Shown here: positions 41,880 through 49,840 of the stretch, piece by piece
How the letters are laid out: every line of letters begins with the position of its first letter
Position numbering within the stretch: the stretch's first letter is position 1
Assembly: GCF_031458395.1 (NCBI RefSeq)
Contig: NZ_JAVDYJ010000001.1
Span: 2,604,001 to 2,668,000, forward strand
Source of the DNA: Enteractinococcus fodinae
GTDB lineage: Bacteria > Actinomycetota > Actinomycetes > Actinomycetales > Micrococcaceae
Reading direction: 5' to 3'
Length of the DNA: 64,000 bases
The notes under the pieces: generated by a model
Databases searched by the model: none
The model's input: the letters and a program-made list of their open reading frames with translations, nothing else
What the model was told of the DNA's origin: nothing
Position numbers and translations under genes: made by a program

Positions 41880-43889
41880 TTAGGCGTCCACAGCCTGGGT
41901 GTCTTTGGTTTGGGTCGCCGGGCTGCGGGCCGCCTTGGACATGGCCGTGGAGTGTTGGTCGTTGCGCATCAGTCGCATGGCGTTCAAGATGACCACCAGG
42001 ACGGAGCCTTCGTGCACGAGCATGCCAACCGACATGGTGACGCCGCCGGCAAACACACCGATCAGCAGTGCCACCACGGTGGCCAACGCGATGAAGATGT
42101 TTTGGCGCATCACACTGATGGTGCGCTTGGCGAGGCTGACGGACTCGGGCAGCTTCATGAGGTTGTCGCCCATCAGCGCGATATCGGCCGTTTCAACGGC
42201 AACCGCAGAACCAGCCGCCCCCATCGCCACCCCGATATCCGCTGTGGCCAGTGCCGGGGCATCATTGACCCCGTCACCAACCATGGCCACCGTGTGTCCG
42301 TCACGCTGCATCGCTGCGACGGCATCGAGCTTGTCTTCGGGTAACAGCGACGCGTGAATTTCGTCGATGCCGGTGGCTTTGCCAATGGCTTCGGCCACCA
42401 GACGGGTATCACCGGTGAGCATGACGACCTTGTCGACCCCGGCAGCGTGCAGGCGTTCCACCATTTTCGGGGCGTCGGTCCGGATCTGGTCGGCCACGGC
42501 GATCACGCCGATCACGGCGTCATCGACCGCCACGATCATCGGGGTCTTACCCTGGGCAGCCAGATCGTTGGCGGCAGCATCCGCGCCCACCGAATCGGTG
42601 ACCCCGTACTGCTCTAACAGTGGCGCGTTACCGATTAGCACCCTGGTATCCTCGACCGCAGAGACGATGCCCTTGCCCGCCACCGGCGTGACATCCCCGG
42701 GTATGCCGACGGGCCCTACTCCTTCTTCGCGTGCTGAGTCCAAGATGGGACGTGCCAGCGGGTGTTCGGAACCGGCTTCTGCGGCTGCGGCCCACCGGAG
42801 CACATCGGTGCGTGACAGGGTCTGGTCTAAGACCACGATGTCGGTCAGTTTGGGACGTCCCTCGGTGAGGGTACCCGTTTTGTCCACGGCCACCGCAGAA
42901 ATTTTGGCGGAGGTTTCTAGGTATTCGCCACCTTTGATCAAGATGCCGTTGCGGGCCGCGCGTCCGATACCTGCCACAATGGCCACCGGAATCGAGATGA
43001 CCAGTGCACCGGGACAACCGATGACCAGCAGGGTCAGCGCCAGGACCACGTCCTGGGTGATCAGCCCGGTGAGCAGTGCCAGGATGAAGACCGCGGGGGT
43101 GTACCAGGTGGAAAACCGGTCAATAAATGCTTGGGTTCTAGCTTTGGCGTCTTGGGCTTCCTCAACGCGGTGGATGATGCGGGCCAGCGTGGTGTCAGCG
43201 CCGACGCCGGTTGCCAGGACTTGTAAGAAGCCGCTGCGTGAAATGGTTCCGGCGAACACCTGGTCGCTCTTGGATTTTTCGACCGGGATGGATTCACCGG
43301 TGATGGAGGCTTCATCCAGGGCTCCGGTACCGGCGACGACCTGACCGTCAACGGGTACTTTCGCCCCGTTTTTCACCAGGACGATTTCGCCCATCCGCAC
43401 CTGGTGGGCGGGGACCTCTTGTTGTTCCCCGTCGCGCATGACCACCGCAAAGTCGGGGGCCACGGCCACGAGCTCGGCCAACGCTGAGCGCGTTTTGTTC
43501 ATCGTGGCGGCTTCCAGCGCGTGTCCGATGGCGAACAGGAAGGTCACCGCGGCGGCTTCCCAGAAGTTCCCGATGATCGTCGCGCCGATGGCAGCAACGG
43601 AGACCAACAGATCGATGCTGATCATTTTGGTCATCAGCGCCCGGACCGCATTGAGCACAATCCCGTAGCCGGCCACCACCGCGGCGGCCAGCATTAGCAG
43701 GTTCGCGAGCGTAAAGACTTGCCCGGAACCGTGGGCGTGTTCACCGGCGTCGACCCACCACTGTGGGCCCACCACGGTGTTCCACGCGCCACCGCCCAGG
43801 TATTGCACCCCAAAGGATGCCAGGATCAGCAGACCGGAGATAACGGGTACGGCCCAGTTGCCGTACCACCATTTTCGAAACCAATTCAC
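41880..43889 (-). CDS. heavy-metal translocating P1B-type ATPase
   Basis: 669 residues. Eight membrane helices, the actuator TGES, the phosphorylation motif DKTGTLT (D336), the nucleotide-domain HP in GSEHPLARP and the hinge GDGVNDAPAL. The sixth-helix transport motif is CPG (C292-P293-G294), not the CPC of classical Cu or Zn pumps. No N-terminal metal domain is fused, but a separate HMA protein is encoded 28 nt upstream. Exports or imports a soft metal; which one is not evident. Co-transcribed with the chaperone. Confidence 0.9.
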   Translation of the reverse strand: MNWFRKWWYGNWAVPVISGLLILASFGVQYLGGGAWNTVVGPQWWVDAGEHAHGSGQVFTLANLLMLAAAVVAGYGIVLNAVRALMTKMISIDLLVSVAAIGATIIGNFWEAAAVTFLFAIGHALEAATMNKTRSALAELVAVAPDFAVVMRDGEQQEVPAHQVRMGEIVLVKNGAKVPVDGQVVAGTGALDEASITGESIPVEKSKSDQVFAGTISRSGFLQVLATGVGADTTLARIIHRVEEAQDAKARTQAFIDRFSTWYTPAVFILALLTGLITQDVVLALTLLVIGCPGALVISIPVAIVAGIGRAARNGILIKGGEYLETSAKISAVAVDKTGTLTEGRPKLTDIVVLDQTLSRTDVLRWAAAAEAGSEHPLARPILDSAREEGVGPVGIPGDVTPVAGKGIVSAVEDTRVLIGNAPLLEQYGVTDSVGADAAANDLAAQGKTPMIVAVDDAVIGVIAVADQIRTDAPKMVERLHAAGVDKVVMLTGDTRLVAEAIGKATGIDEIHASLLPEDKLDAVAAMQRDGHTVAMVGDGVNDAPALATADIGVAMGAAGSAVAVETADIALMGDNLMKLPESVSLAKRTISVMRQNIFIALATVVALLIGVFAGGVTMSVGMLVHEGSVLVVILNAMRLMRNDQHSTAMSKAARSPATQTKDTQAVDA

Positions 43890-43917
43890 AACGCAGCCCT
43901 CCTTGAGTCAAGCGGTT

Positions 43918-44151
43918 TTAGAACGCGGAGGGGGTGGCTTTGTAGCCGGCCTTGGCCACGGCGGCGACCAAGTCATCGACCGATACTTTGGATTCGTCGT
44001 GGTCGACTTCGATACGGGCCGTTGCGAAGTGCACTTTGACGTCTTCGACACCTTTGAGGCGTCCGACGCGTTTTTCAATTTTGTTCACGCACGACGGGCA
44101 GGAGAAGCCTTCGGCGCGAAGCAGGGTGTGGGTATTGGTGTTGGTGCTCAT
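43918..44151 (-). CDS. HMA-domain metallochaperone
   Basis: 77 residues from ATG 44151 with AGGAAAG upstream. A single HMA domain (betaalphabetabetaalphabeta) with the metal loop GFSCPSCVNKIEKRV (C18, C21), then VEDVKVHFATARIEVDHD and LVAAVAKAGYKA. It hands metal to the adjacent P1B ATPase in place of a fused N-terminal domain. First gene of the two-gene metal operon; two palindromes lie upstream. Confidence 0.88.
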   Translation of the reverse strand: MSTNTNTHTLLRAEGFSCPSCVNKIEKRVGRLKGVEDVKVHFATARIEVDHDESKVSVDDLVAAVAKAGYKATPSAF

Positions 44152-44187
44152 TATCTTTCCTAACACTTGTGAGTTATCGTTCAGTAC

Positions 44188-44203
44188 CCTGAAATCTTTC
44201 AGG
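44188..44203. promoter_or_regulatory. palindrome upstream of metal operon
   Basis: Perfect palindrome with arms CCTGAAA / TTTCAGG and a 2-nt centre, 37 nt before the chaperone start. A candidate operator for a metal-responsive regulator. No such regulator gene is adjacent. Confidence 0.4.
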
Positions 44204-44240
44204 TTCGCTTCTCACGGTATGCGATCTCCGTCTGACGTGC

Positions 44241-44256
44241 CTTGACGTACGTCAAG
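44241..44256. promoter_or_regulatory. second palindrome upstream of metal operon
   Basis: Perfect 16-bp palindrome CTTGACGTACGTCAAG, containing a TTGACG that could act as a -35 element on either strand. It lies 90 nt upstream of the chaperone start, in the gap before the convergent ABC terminator. Confidence 0.4.
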
Positions 44257-44358
44257 ACTGCTTTTGATCCACGCAGCGGAAGAAACACATACGAGGCAGT
44301 CTGGCACACCGCCAGCACTCTTTCACCATCCGGTAAACGGTGAATATGACAGCAAAAG

Positions 44359-44393
44359 GTGCCCACCACCGGAAGGTTTCCAGTGGTGGGCAC
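44359..44393 (-). terminator. intrinsic terminator of the ABC operon
   Basis: 11-bp perfect stem GTGCCCACCAC / GTGGTGGGCAC with a 13-nt loop, followed on the minus strand by CTTTTGC. It lies 24 nt past the permease stop. A 64-codon frame covering this hairpin is not a real gene. Confidence 0.7.
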
Positions 44394-44416
44394 GGCCGTG
44401 GGAAAGAAATACGGCC

Positions 44417-45181
44417 TTAGCTCACGGTTGCTTTACGAATCAGCACGTAGTTCAACAGGCCCAGCAGCACGGTGGCGAGCAGACCCCATCCCGCCAGTGT
44501 GAATGCGTTTTGCTCGACGAGCCACATGCCGACGTTGATCCACCAGTCGTTGATGGTGATCAGTGCGACGGCACCGAGGATGACGACGATGACGCCGATG
44601 ATGACCGTCCACAGAATTGGAATGGTGACTCTGCGGTACAGGATCGCCCAGAAGAATCCGAAGCACATAAAGAACAGTGCCAGCACGGCCCCGAAGCATC
44701 CGACGCCCAGGGCCCCGCCGAGATTTTCGAACGACGGTGACCCGAAGACATAGAGGTGTCTGCCAAACCCATCGGTGACCCGTTCGATCCAATAGGCCAG
44801 CATGGCTGCTGCCCCGTACCCGGCGGACACCACTAAGAAGGTCAGGTAGGTGCCGATCAGGTACACCCGGCGGCTGTAGCTGAGCGCCACTGAAAACGGG
44901 AATGTATGGGATGCGGTGTAGGCGGCCATGAACGCCAGGTACCAGATGGTAGCTTGCGCCGCCCCGGTGGTGTGAATCGGCTCCTCTGCGGGAATCCGGT
45001 CGGGCGATTGTGAGTCGACCAGGAATCCGATGCCCAGCCCAAACGCCCAGGCGAGGACGAAGATGACCATCGGCAGCCAAATGAACGAGTAGGGCACCGC
45101 GAATTGCAGACGAAACGCTGAGGGAACCCGCGCAAAGCTTGAGCGTTTCGTATTGGGGTTTTGTAGTGTTGTCGAGGTCAT
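44417..45181 (-). CDS. ABC-2-like permease subunit of YtrA-type system
   Basis: 254 residues with about six membrane helices (PYSFIWLPMVIFVLAWAFGL, ATIWYLAFMAAYTASHTFPF, LIGTYLTFLVVSAGYGAAA and others), no extracellular domain. Overlaps the ATPase gene by 4 nt (ATGA). The GntR-ATPase-permease order matches Bacillus Ytr-like operons that respond to cell-wall antibiotics. Substrate unknown. Confidence 0.82.
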   Translation of the reverse strand: MTSTTLQNPNTKRSSFARVPSAFRLQFAVPYSFIWLPMVIFVLAWAFGLGIGFLVDSQSPDRIPAEEPIHTTGAAQATIWYLAFMAAYTASHTFPFSVALSYSRRVYLIGTYLTFLVVSAGYGAAAMLAYWIERVTDGFGRHLYVFGSPSFENLGGALGVGCFGAVLALFFMCFGFFWAILYRRVTIPILWTVIIGVIVVILGAVALITINDWWINVGMWLVEQNAFTLAGWGLLATVLLGLLNYVLIRKATVS

Positions 45182-46104
45182 GAGATACCCTCCGATTCGG
45201 TCTGCCCCAGGACGTTGTTGCGCGTCATGTGCACGATGAGTTGTTGTAGAGAAACGGGGATGACGTCGAGGTCGAGGTCTGCGACCAGTCGGCGCTCCTC
45301 GGTCGATAGCCTGCCCAGCACCGTGATGCGAACGATACGCCCCAGTTCTTCGCGGTCGAGCACTTCGCGGTCACCGACGACTTGGTCGACGGCATCGGCC
45401 CGACCCACCAGTGTGACGGCTCGACCGTGCAAAGCTTCAGCGGATTCATCGACCAAAATCTTGCCCTGGTCGATCACCACGACGTGTTCCAGCAAGTGAG
45501 CAATCTCGTCGATGAGATGAGACGACAGCACAATGGTGCGGGGGTTTTCCGAATAGTCCTGCAGCAGACGATCGTAGAAGAGCTGTCGGGCCACCGCATC
45601 CAGGCCCATATACGGTTCATCGAACACCGTTAGGGGCGCTCGCGATGCCAACCCGATGATCACCCCGACGGCCGATTTCTGACCCCGAGACATTTTTTTG
45701 ATCGCGGTCTTCTCGGGCAGCCGGAAGTCTTTAATCAACCGTTGAGCGAAGTCTTCGTCCCAGTTTTCGAAGGCATCTCGAGCAGCCGCGAAAGCGTGTT
45801 TGGCCATCGCATCCTCGGGGTACCGTTGGTCTTCGCGGACGAAGCAGATATCGGGCAGCACCTGCTCGTTTTCGTGTGGCACTTGCCCGAAGACATAGAC
45901 CTCGCCGTCAGATGGCCAGTCCTGTGCGGTCATGACCGACATCAGCGTAGTCTTGCCGGCACCGTTGCGGCCCAGCAGACCGTGAATCTGATCTTTGGCA
46001 AAATTGAGTGTGACATTATCGAGGGCAAGGGTGTCCTTGAAACGGCGAGTCACACCTTGGGCTTCGATTGCCCAGACCCTCGTATCGGTATCCGAGGTTG
46101 TCAT
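45178..46104 (-). CDS. ABC transporter ATP-binding protein
   Basis: 308 residues. Walker A LLGRNGAGKTT, signature MSRGQKSAVGVI (R in place of the usual G), Walker B LTVFDEPYMGLD and switch SSHLIDEIAHLLEHV. The C-terminal 80 residues form an accessory domain seen in YtrB-like ATPases. Second gene of the GntR-ABC operon. Confidence 0.88.
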   Translation of the reverse strand: MTTSDTDTRVWAIEAQGVTRRFKDTLALDNVTLNFAKDQIHGLLGRNGAGKTTLMSVMTAQDWPSDGEVYVFGQVPHENEQVLPDICFVREDQRYPEDAMAKHAFAAARDAFENWDEDFAQRLIKDFRLPEKTAIKKMSRGQKSAVGVIIGLASRAPLTVFDEPYMGLDAVARQLFYDRLLQDYSENPRTIVLSSHLIDEIAHLLEHVVVIDQGKILVDESAEALHGRAVTLVGRADAVDQVVGDREVLDREELGRIVRITVLGRLSTEERRLVADLDLDVIPVSLQQLIVHMTRNNVLGQTESEGIS

Positions 46105-46118
46105 AGTGTTCTCCTTGA

Positions 46119-46475
46119 TTAGGAAGCGTCGCGGTCGCGAATCATCGCCAAGACCGCCTTCGTATCGAGTCCGATGGCCCTTGCCTCGTCGAGCAGAGGG
46201 TCTACGTAGTGTTGGGCGAATTGCTCAACACGTTCATTGCGCACCATCTGTTGAGCACCCGGGGCCACGAATGTGCCTAACCCACGTCGCTTGAGCAAGA
46301 TCCCTCGATCCACGAGCAGATTCAGACCCTTGCCGGCGGTTGCCGGATTGACGCGGTGAAATGCCGCGAGTTCGTTCGTCGATGGCGCCTGTTCGTCTTC
46401 GGCCAGCGATCCGTCCAGTATCGAGGCCTCTATCGCCTCAGCGATCTGAATAAACAGCGGGCGTCCATCGTCCAT
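46119..46475 (-). CDS. GntR family regulator, YtrA subfamily
   Basis: 118 residues. It has a GntR winged helix (PLFIQIAEAIEASILDGSLAEDEQAPSTNELAAFHRVNPATAGKGLNLLVDRGILLKRRGLGTFV) plus the short C-terminal helical dimerisation segment typical of YtrA members. It should repress its own operon. A perfect palindrome at 46530-46551, 55 nt upstream of the ATG, is the obvious operator. Confidence 0.9.
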   Translation of the reverse strand: MDDGRPLFIQIAEAIEASILDGSLAEDEQAPSTNELAAFHRVNPATAGKGLNLLVDRGILLKRRGLGTFVAPGAQQMVRNERVEQFAQHYVDPLLDEARAIGLDTKAVLAMIRDRDAS

Positions 46476-46529
46476 CAGAACTCACCTTCCGCAATTGTCA
46501 GATAGCTTCGCGGGTTCACTGCCCCGCTG

Positions 46530-46551
46530 GTTCATTAGTCTACTAATGAAC
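46530..46551. promoter_or_regulatory. perfect palindrome, likely GntR/YtrA operator
   Basis: 10-bp arms GTTCATTAGT and ACTAATGAAC separated by CT, a perfect 22-bp palindrome. It lies in the divergent region between the GntR-ABC operon and the YceI gene. Confidence 0.65.
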
Positions 46552-46677
46552 TCATGAGGATGCAAGACTTTTCTTTTTGTCTAGTCAACTCGATGGCGCA
46601 CCTAGACATTGCTGCACTAGGATGTTGTCAGCATCACGATCCGGTGGGTGCCATCCGCACGGCAAAGGACTCCGAAC

Positions 46678-47226
46678 ATGCCCAATAATGAGGTACTGGC
46701 AGGCGAATGGGACATCGATCCCACCCACACCCGGATTGGGTTTTCAGCCCGCCACGCCATGGTCACCAAGGTGCGCGGCGCCTTCAACGACGTCGCCGGG
46801 CACGTGTTCGTCAATCCCGACGATGCTCGAGTGGAGGTGCGAGTCCAGCTGGCCAGCATTGATACCCGCAACCAGCAGCGCGACGAACACCTGCGCAGTG
46901 CGGACTTTTTCGATACCGAGAACCACCCGGAGATGGTCTTTACCGCTGACACCATCGACGAGATAGAAGAAAATAATTACGTGGTCGTCGGGGAGCTCAC
47001 GCTGCGCGGCATCACACGACCGCTCACCCTGCCGCTCGCCCTGACCGGATTAGAGCGCGACCCCTCGGGAGCGTTGCGGGCCGGACTCGAAGGCACCCGA
47101 CGGATCACTCGCAAAGAATGGGGCATCTCCTGGAACACGCCCCTGGACTCTGGTGGGGTGTTGGTCAGTGACAAAATTACGCTGGAATTCGAGCTGTCTC
47201 TGGTCAAGCGCGAGCAACACGTCTGA
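46678..47226 (+). CDS. YceI family lipid/isoprenoid-binding protein
   Basis: 182 residues from ATG 46678 (AAAGGA 8 nt upstream); GTG 46648 adds 10 residues. YceI beta-barrel features: GEWDIDPTHTRIGFSARHAMVTKVRGAF, SIDTRNQQRDEHLRSADFFD, GELTLRGITRPLTLPL, RRITRKEWGI. Members bind long-chain isoprenoids such as polyprenoids or ubiquinone-like molecules. No signal peptide, so it is cytoplasmic, as in many actinobacteria. Convergent with the CDF gene, 8 nt apart. Confidence 0.9.
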   Translation: MPNNEVLAGEWDIDPTHTRIGFSARHAMVTKVRGAFNDVAGHVFVNPDDARVEVRVQLASIDTRNQQRDEHLRSADFFDTENHPEMVFTADTIDEIEENNYVVVGELTLRGITRPLTLPLALTGLERDPSGALRAGLEGTRRITRKEWGISWNTPLDSGGVLVSDKITLEFELSLVKREQHV

Positions 47227-47234
47227 CCCTCGCC

Positions 47235-48176
47235 TCAGTTATGTCGCAGCACCGCGGGTTCTTGGGCTGCCACACTTGCGGTTTCGATCTGGAACGTTGA
47301 ATGATGCACGGCCACGTCAAAATGTTCGCTGACGCATCGCTGCACTTCTTGCAGCTGCTGAGCAGCATGCCCGTCCGCAAAGCACTCATCGTGCACCACG
47401 ATGTGCGCGGTGAGCACCGGCAGGCCGGTGGCCACAGTGGATGCGTGGAGATCATGCACGTCGATCACGTGGTCGAGTTCTAAAATATGGCGGCGCACTT
47501 CTTCTAAGTCCAACCCCTTGGGCGTGAACTCCATGAGCACACTTAGGGTTTCGCGCATCAACAGATAGGCGCGCGGCACAATCAGGGCCACGATGAGTAA
47601 GCTAGCGATTGCGTCAGCCTGCTGAAAGCCCGTCGTGGCAATCACGACCGCAGCGGCAATGACGCCCAGCGAGCCTAAGGCGTCATTGAGTACTTCGAGG
47701 AATGCCGCTCGCATATTGAAATTCGCACCACGGCTCGAGGCCAGCACCGTCAGCGCGATAATATTGGCCGTCAGGCCCAGCACCCCAAAGACCAACAGCT
47801 CAAACGGTGGCACTTCTGGCGGATGCACGAGCCGCCGGATCCCTTCAATGGCTGCATAGACCCCGACGACGAGCAGTACGGTGGCTTGCCCCAGTGCCGC
47901 AATGACTTCGACGCGTCGGAAGCCCCACGTGCGCTGTGCGGTGGCGGGCTTGAGGGCAAGCGTGGCGGCGATCAGGGCGACGAGCAGGCCGGCCGCGTCG
48001 GTGAGGGCGTGCACGGTATCGGTCAGCAGGGCCAAACTGCCCGTGACCACACTGCCGACGGCCTGCACGATGACAATGATCGCGGTGATACTGAAGGCGA
48101 TCCAGAGCTTCTTGCGAAAATCTGGGGCCTGCCCGGCCGTCGCTGCCGACGGTGCGTGATCATGGCCTACACCCAT
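47235..48176 (-). CDS. cation diffusion facilitator (CzcD/ZitB-like)
   Basis: 313 residues. Six membrane helices, with the helix-2 metal site in LLTDTVHALTDAAGLL (HxxxD) and a helix-5 counterpart (LNDALGSLGV, with ND/D). A cytoplasmic C-terminal domain follows (HILELDHVIDVHDLHAS, LTAHIVVHDECF). The N-terminus is His-bearing (MGVGHDHAPS). It expels Zn or a related divalent metal. It follows the ArsR gene by 3 nt and is thus controlled by it. Confidence 0.9.
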   Translation of the reverse strand: MGVGHDHAPSAATAGQAPDFRKKLWIAFSITAIIVIVQAVGSVVTGSLALLTDTVHALTDAAGLLVALIAATLALKPATAQRTWGFRRVEVIAALGQATVLLVVGVYAAIEGIRRLVHPPEVPPFELLVFGVLGLTANIIALTVLASSRGANFNMRAAFLEVLNDALGSLGVIAAAVVIATTGFQQADAIASLLIVALIVPRAYLLMRETLSVLMEFTPKGLDLEEVRRHILELDHVIDVHDLHASTVATGLPVLTAHIVVHDECFADGHAAQQLQEVQRCVSEHFDVAVHHSTFQIETASVAAQEPAVLRHN

Positions 48177-48179
48177 GGT

Positions 48180-48542
48180 TTAGGACACCTCCAACTCCGC
48201 CTCAGGTCCGTGCACATGTTGCGTGTGCGGACCGGCTGCATACACCATACGTTCCGCAGCGACGATCAAGGTTTGTAGGGCGTCAGGATCCGCGAGCGCA
48301 TACCAGGTGGAACGTCCCTGCGGGCGGGCCGTGATGAGCCCACATTCCACTAGAAATTTCAGGTGTTTACTGACCGTCGATTGGGCTAACCCCAGGTGAT
48401 CCACCAACTCACGAACGCGGTGCTCCCCCAACGTTAGATGCTGAAGAATGGCCAGGCGCGCGGGTTCGGCAAAGGCTTGAAACAGGTGCGCGTAGGCCTC
48501 GGTTAACTTCTTGTCATTACCCCACACATGATTCATCGCCAT
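48180..48542 (-). CDS. ArsR/SmtB family metal-responsive repressor
   Basis: 120 residues. The winged HTH is ARLAILQHLTLGEHRVRELVDHLGLAQSTVSKHLKFLVECGLITARPQGRSTWYAL. The C-terminal helix has His/Glu residues (GPHTQHVHGPEAELE) that could form the alpha5 metal site of CmtR/SmtB/CzrA-type sensors. No cysteine pair of the ArsR alpha3 type is seen. The ATG at 48542 lies exactly where transcription should start from a TATTAT -10 box, so the mRNA is probably leaderless. Represses itself and the CDF gene. Confidence 0.88.
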   Translation of the reverse strand: MAMNHVWGNDKKLTEAYAHLFQAFAEPARLAILQHLTLGEHRVRELVDHLGLAQSTVSKHLKFLVECGLITARPQGRSTWYALADPDALQTLIVAAERMVYAAGPHTQHVHGPEAELEVS

Positions 48543-48572
48543 AGGGCGATAATACCGTCCTATGGCGATGAA
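48532..48572. promoter_or_regulatory. large inverted repeat, ArsR operator/promoter
   Basis: 14-bp perfect arms (TTCATCGCCATAGG at 48532-48545, CCTATGGCGATGAA at 48559-48572) around a 13-nt spacer. The spacer holds the minus-strand -10 TATTAT (48549-48554). The left arm covers the start codon, so repressor binding would block both promoter and start. Confidence 0.7.
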
Positions 48573-48593
48573 GTGAAGCGGTCGGGCGAGTTT

Positions 48594-49742
48594 TTAGCTA
48601 CGGTCGATCAGCATGCGACCAACAATCAGACGCATGATTTCGTTGGAGCCTTCCAGGATTTGATGGACTCGCAAGTCGCGGACGAGCTTTTCGATCCCGT
48701 ACTCGTGTAGGTACCCGTAACCCCCATGCAGCTGCAAGGCTTTATTTGCCACCTCAAACCCGGTATCGGTGGCGACTCGTTTTGCCATCGCGCAGAGTTT
48801 GACGGTGTCAGGTGCATCGTCATCCAGTGCTCCGGCGGCGCGCAATAAGAAGGTGCGCGCGGCTTCGAGTTCGGTGTCCATGTCAGCCAGTTCGAATACC
48901 AAGGACTGTTGCTGGGTCAACGGCCCGCCAAATGCGGTGCGCTCTTTGAGGTATGCGACCGATTTCTCGAGAGCAGCTCGTCCCCCACCCAGCGAGCACG
49001 CACCGATATTGATGCGTCCACCATTGAGGCCCTTCATCGCGATGTGGAAACCATCGCCCTCCTCGCCCAAGCGGTTCGCGACCGGCACCCGAACGTCCTC
49101 GAAAATCACCTGTCGGGTCGGCTGGGTGTGCCAGCCCATCTTGGACTCATTTGGGCCGAAGGACAGTCCGGGTGAATCCGCCGGCACTACTACGGTAGAG
49201 ATTCCCTTGGATCCCGTATCGGCAGTTCGGCACATCACCACGTAGAAGTCAGTTGCCCCTGCCCCGGAGATGAATTGCTTGACGCCATTGAGTACATATT
49301 CATCGCCGTCGCGATCCGCTCGGGTGGTCAATGCGGCCGCATCAGAACCGGCACCCGGTTCGGTTAGACAATAGCTGCCCAAGCTCTTCATCGACGATAA
49401 GTCCGGCACCCACTTGGCGCGCTGTTCGTCATTGCCATACGTGTCGATCATCCACAACACCATGTTGTGAATGGAAATATAGGCCGCCAGAGCGGGATCA
49501 GCTTTCGATAATTCCTCGAAGATCAATACGGCATCCTGCCGCGTCAGCCCCGCGCCGCCGTACTCTTCAGAAATGTAAATGCCACCCAGTCCCATCTCAC
49601 CGGCTTCAGCTAAAACGTCGACGGGGAAGTGCTTGTCGGTGTCCCACTGCAAGGCATGCGGCGCCATCCGCTCCTGAGCAAAGTCACGTACTACCTCAAG
49701 TAGAGATTCTTGTTCTTCAGTCAACGCCACCATGGAAGTCAC
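48594..49742 (-). CDS. acyl-CoA dehydrogenase
   Basis: 382 residues of the ACAD family. FAD/substrate motifs: YCLTEPGAGSDAAALTTRA, YVLNGVKQFISGAGA, then the helix QLHGGYGYLHEYGIEKLVRDLRVHQILEGSNEIMR, which holds the catalytic Glu in the LEGS position as in short/medium-chain and isobutyryl-CoA enzymes. Introduces the alpha-beta double bond into an acyl-CoA. Upstream of ArsR on the same strand but separated by the strong operator, so functionally it belongs to the catabolic region to the right. Confidence 0.9.
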   Translation of the reverse strand: MTSMVALTEEQESLLEVVRDFAQERMAPHALQWDTDKHFPVDVLAEAGEMGLGGIYISEEYGGAGLTRQDAVLIFEELSKADPALAAYISIHNMVLWMIDTYGNDEQRAKWVPDLSSMKSLGSYCLTEPGAGSDAAALTTRADRDGDEYVLNGVKQFISGAGATDFYVVMCRTADTGSKGISTVVVPADSPGLSFGPNESKMGWHTQPTRQVIFEDVRVPVANRLGEEGDGFHIAMKGLNGGRINIGACSLGGGRAALEKSVAYLKERTAFGGPLTQQQSLVFELADMDTELEAARTFLLRAAGALDDDAPDTVKLCAMAKRVATDTGFEVANKALQLHGGYGYLHEYGIEKLVRDLRVHQILEGSNEIMRLIVGRMLIDRS

Positions 49743-49840
49743 CTTTCTTCAAAGCGTGGAAGTAAGTGTTAGCACTCACATATGTCACTACTGGTCAACT
49801 GTACAGTAATGGTTTGAAGATTCGTAGGGCGCAGGCTGAT

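Noticed and set aside
44199-44393. 64-codon minus-strand frame between the ABC operon and the metal operon
   Set aside because: It covers the terminator hairpin at 44359-44393 and both upstream palindromes, which fit regulatory DNA better.
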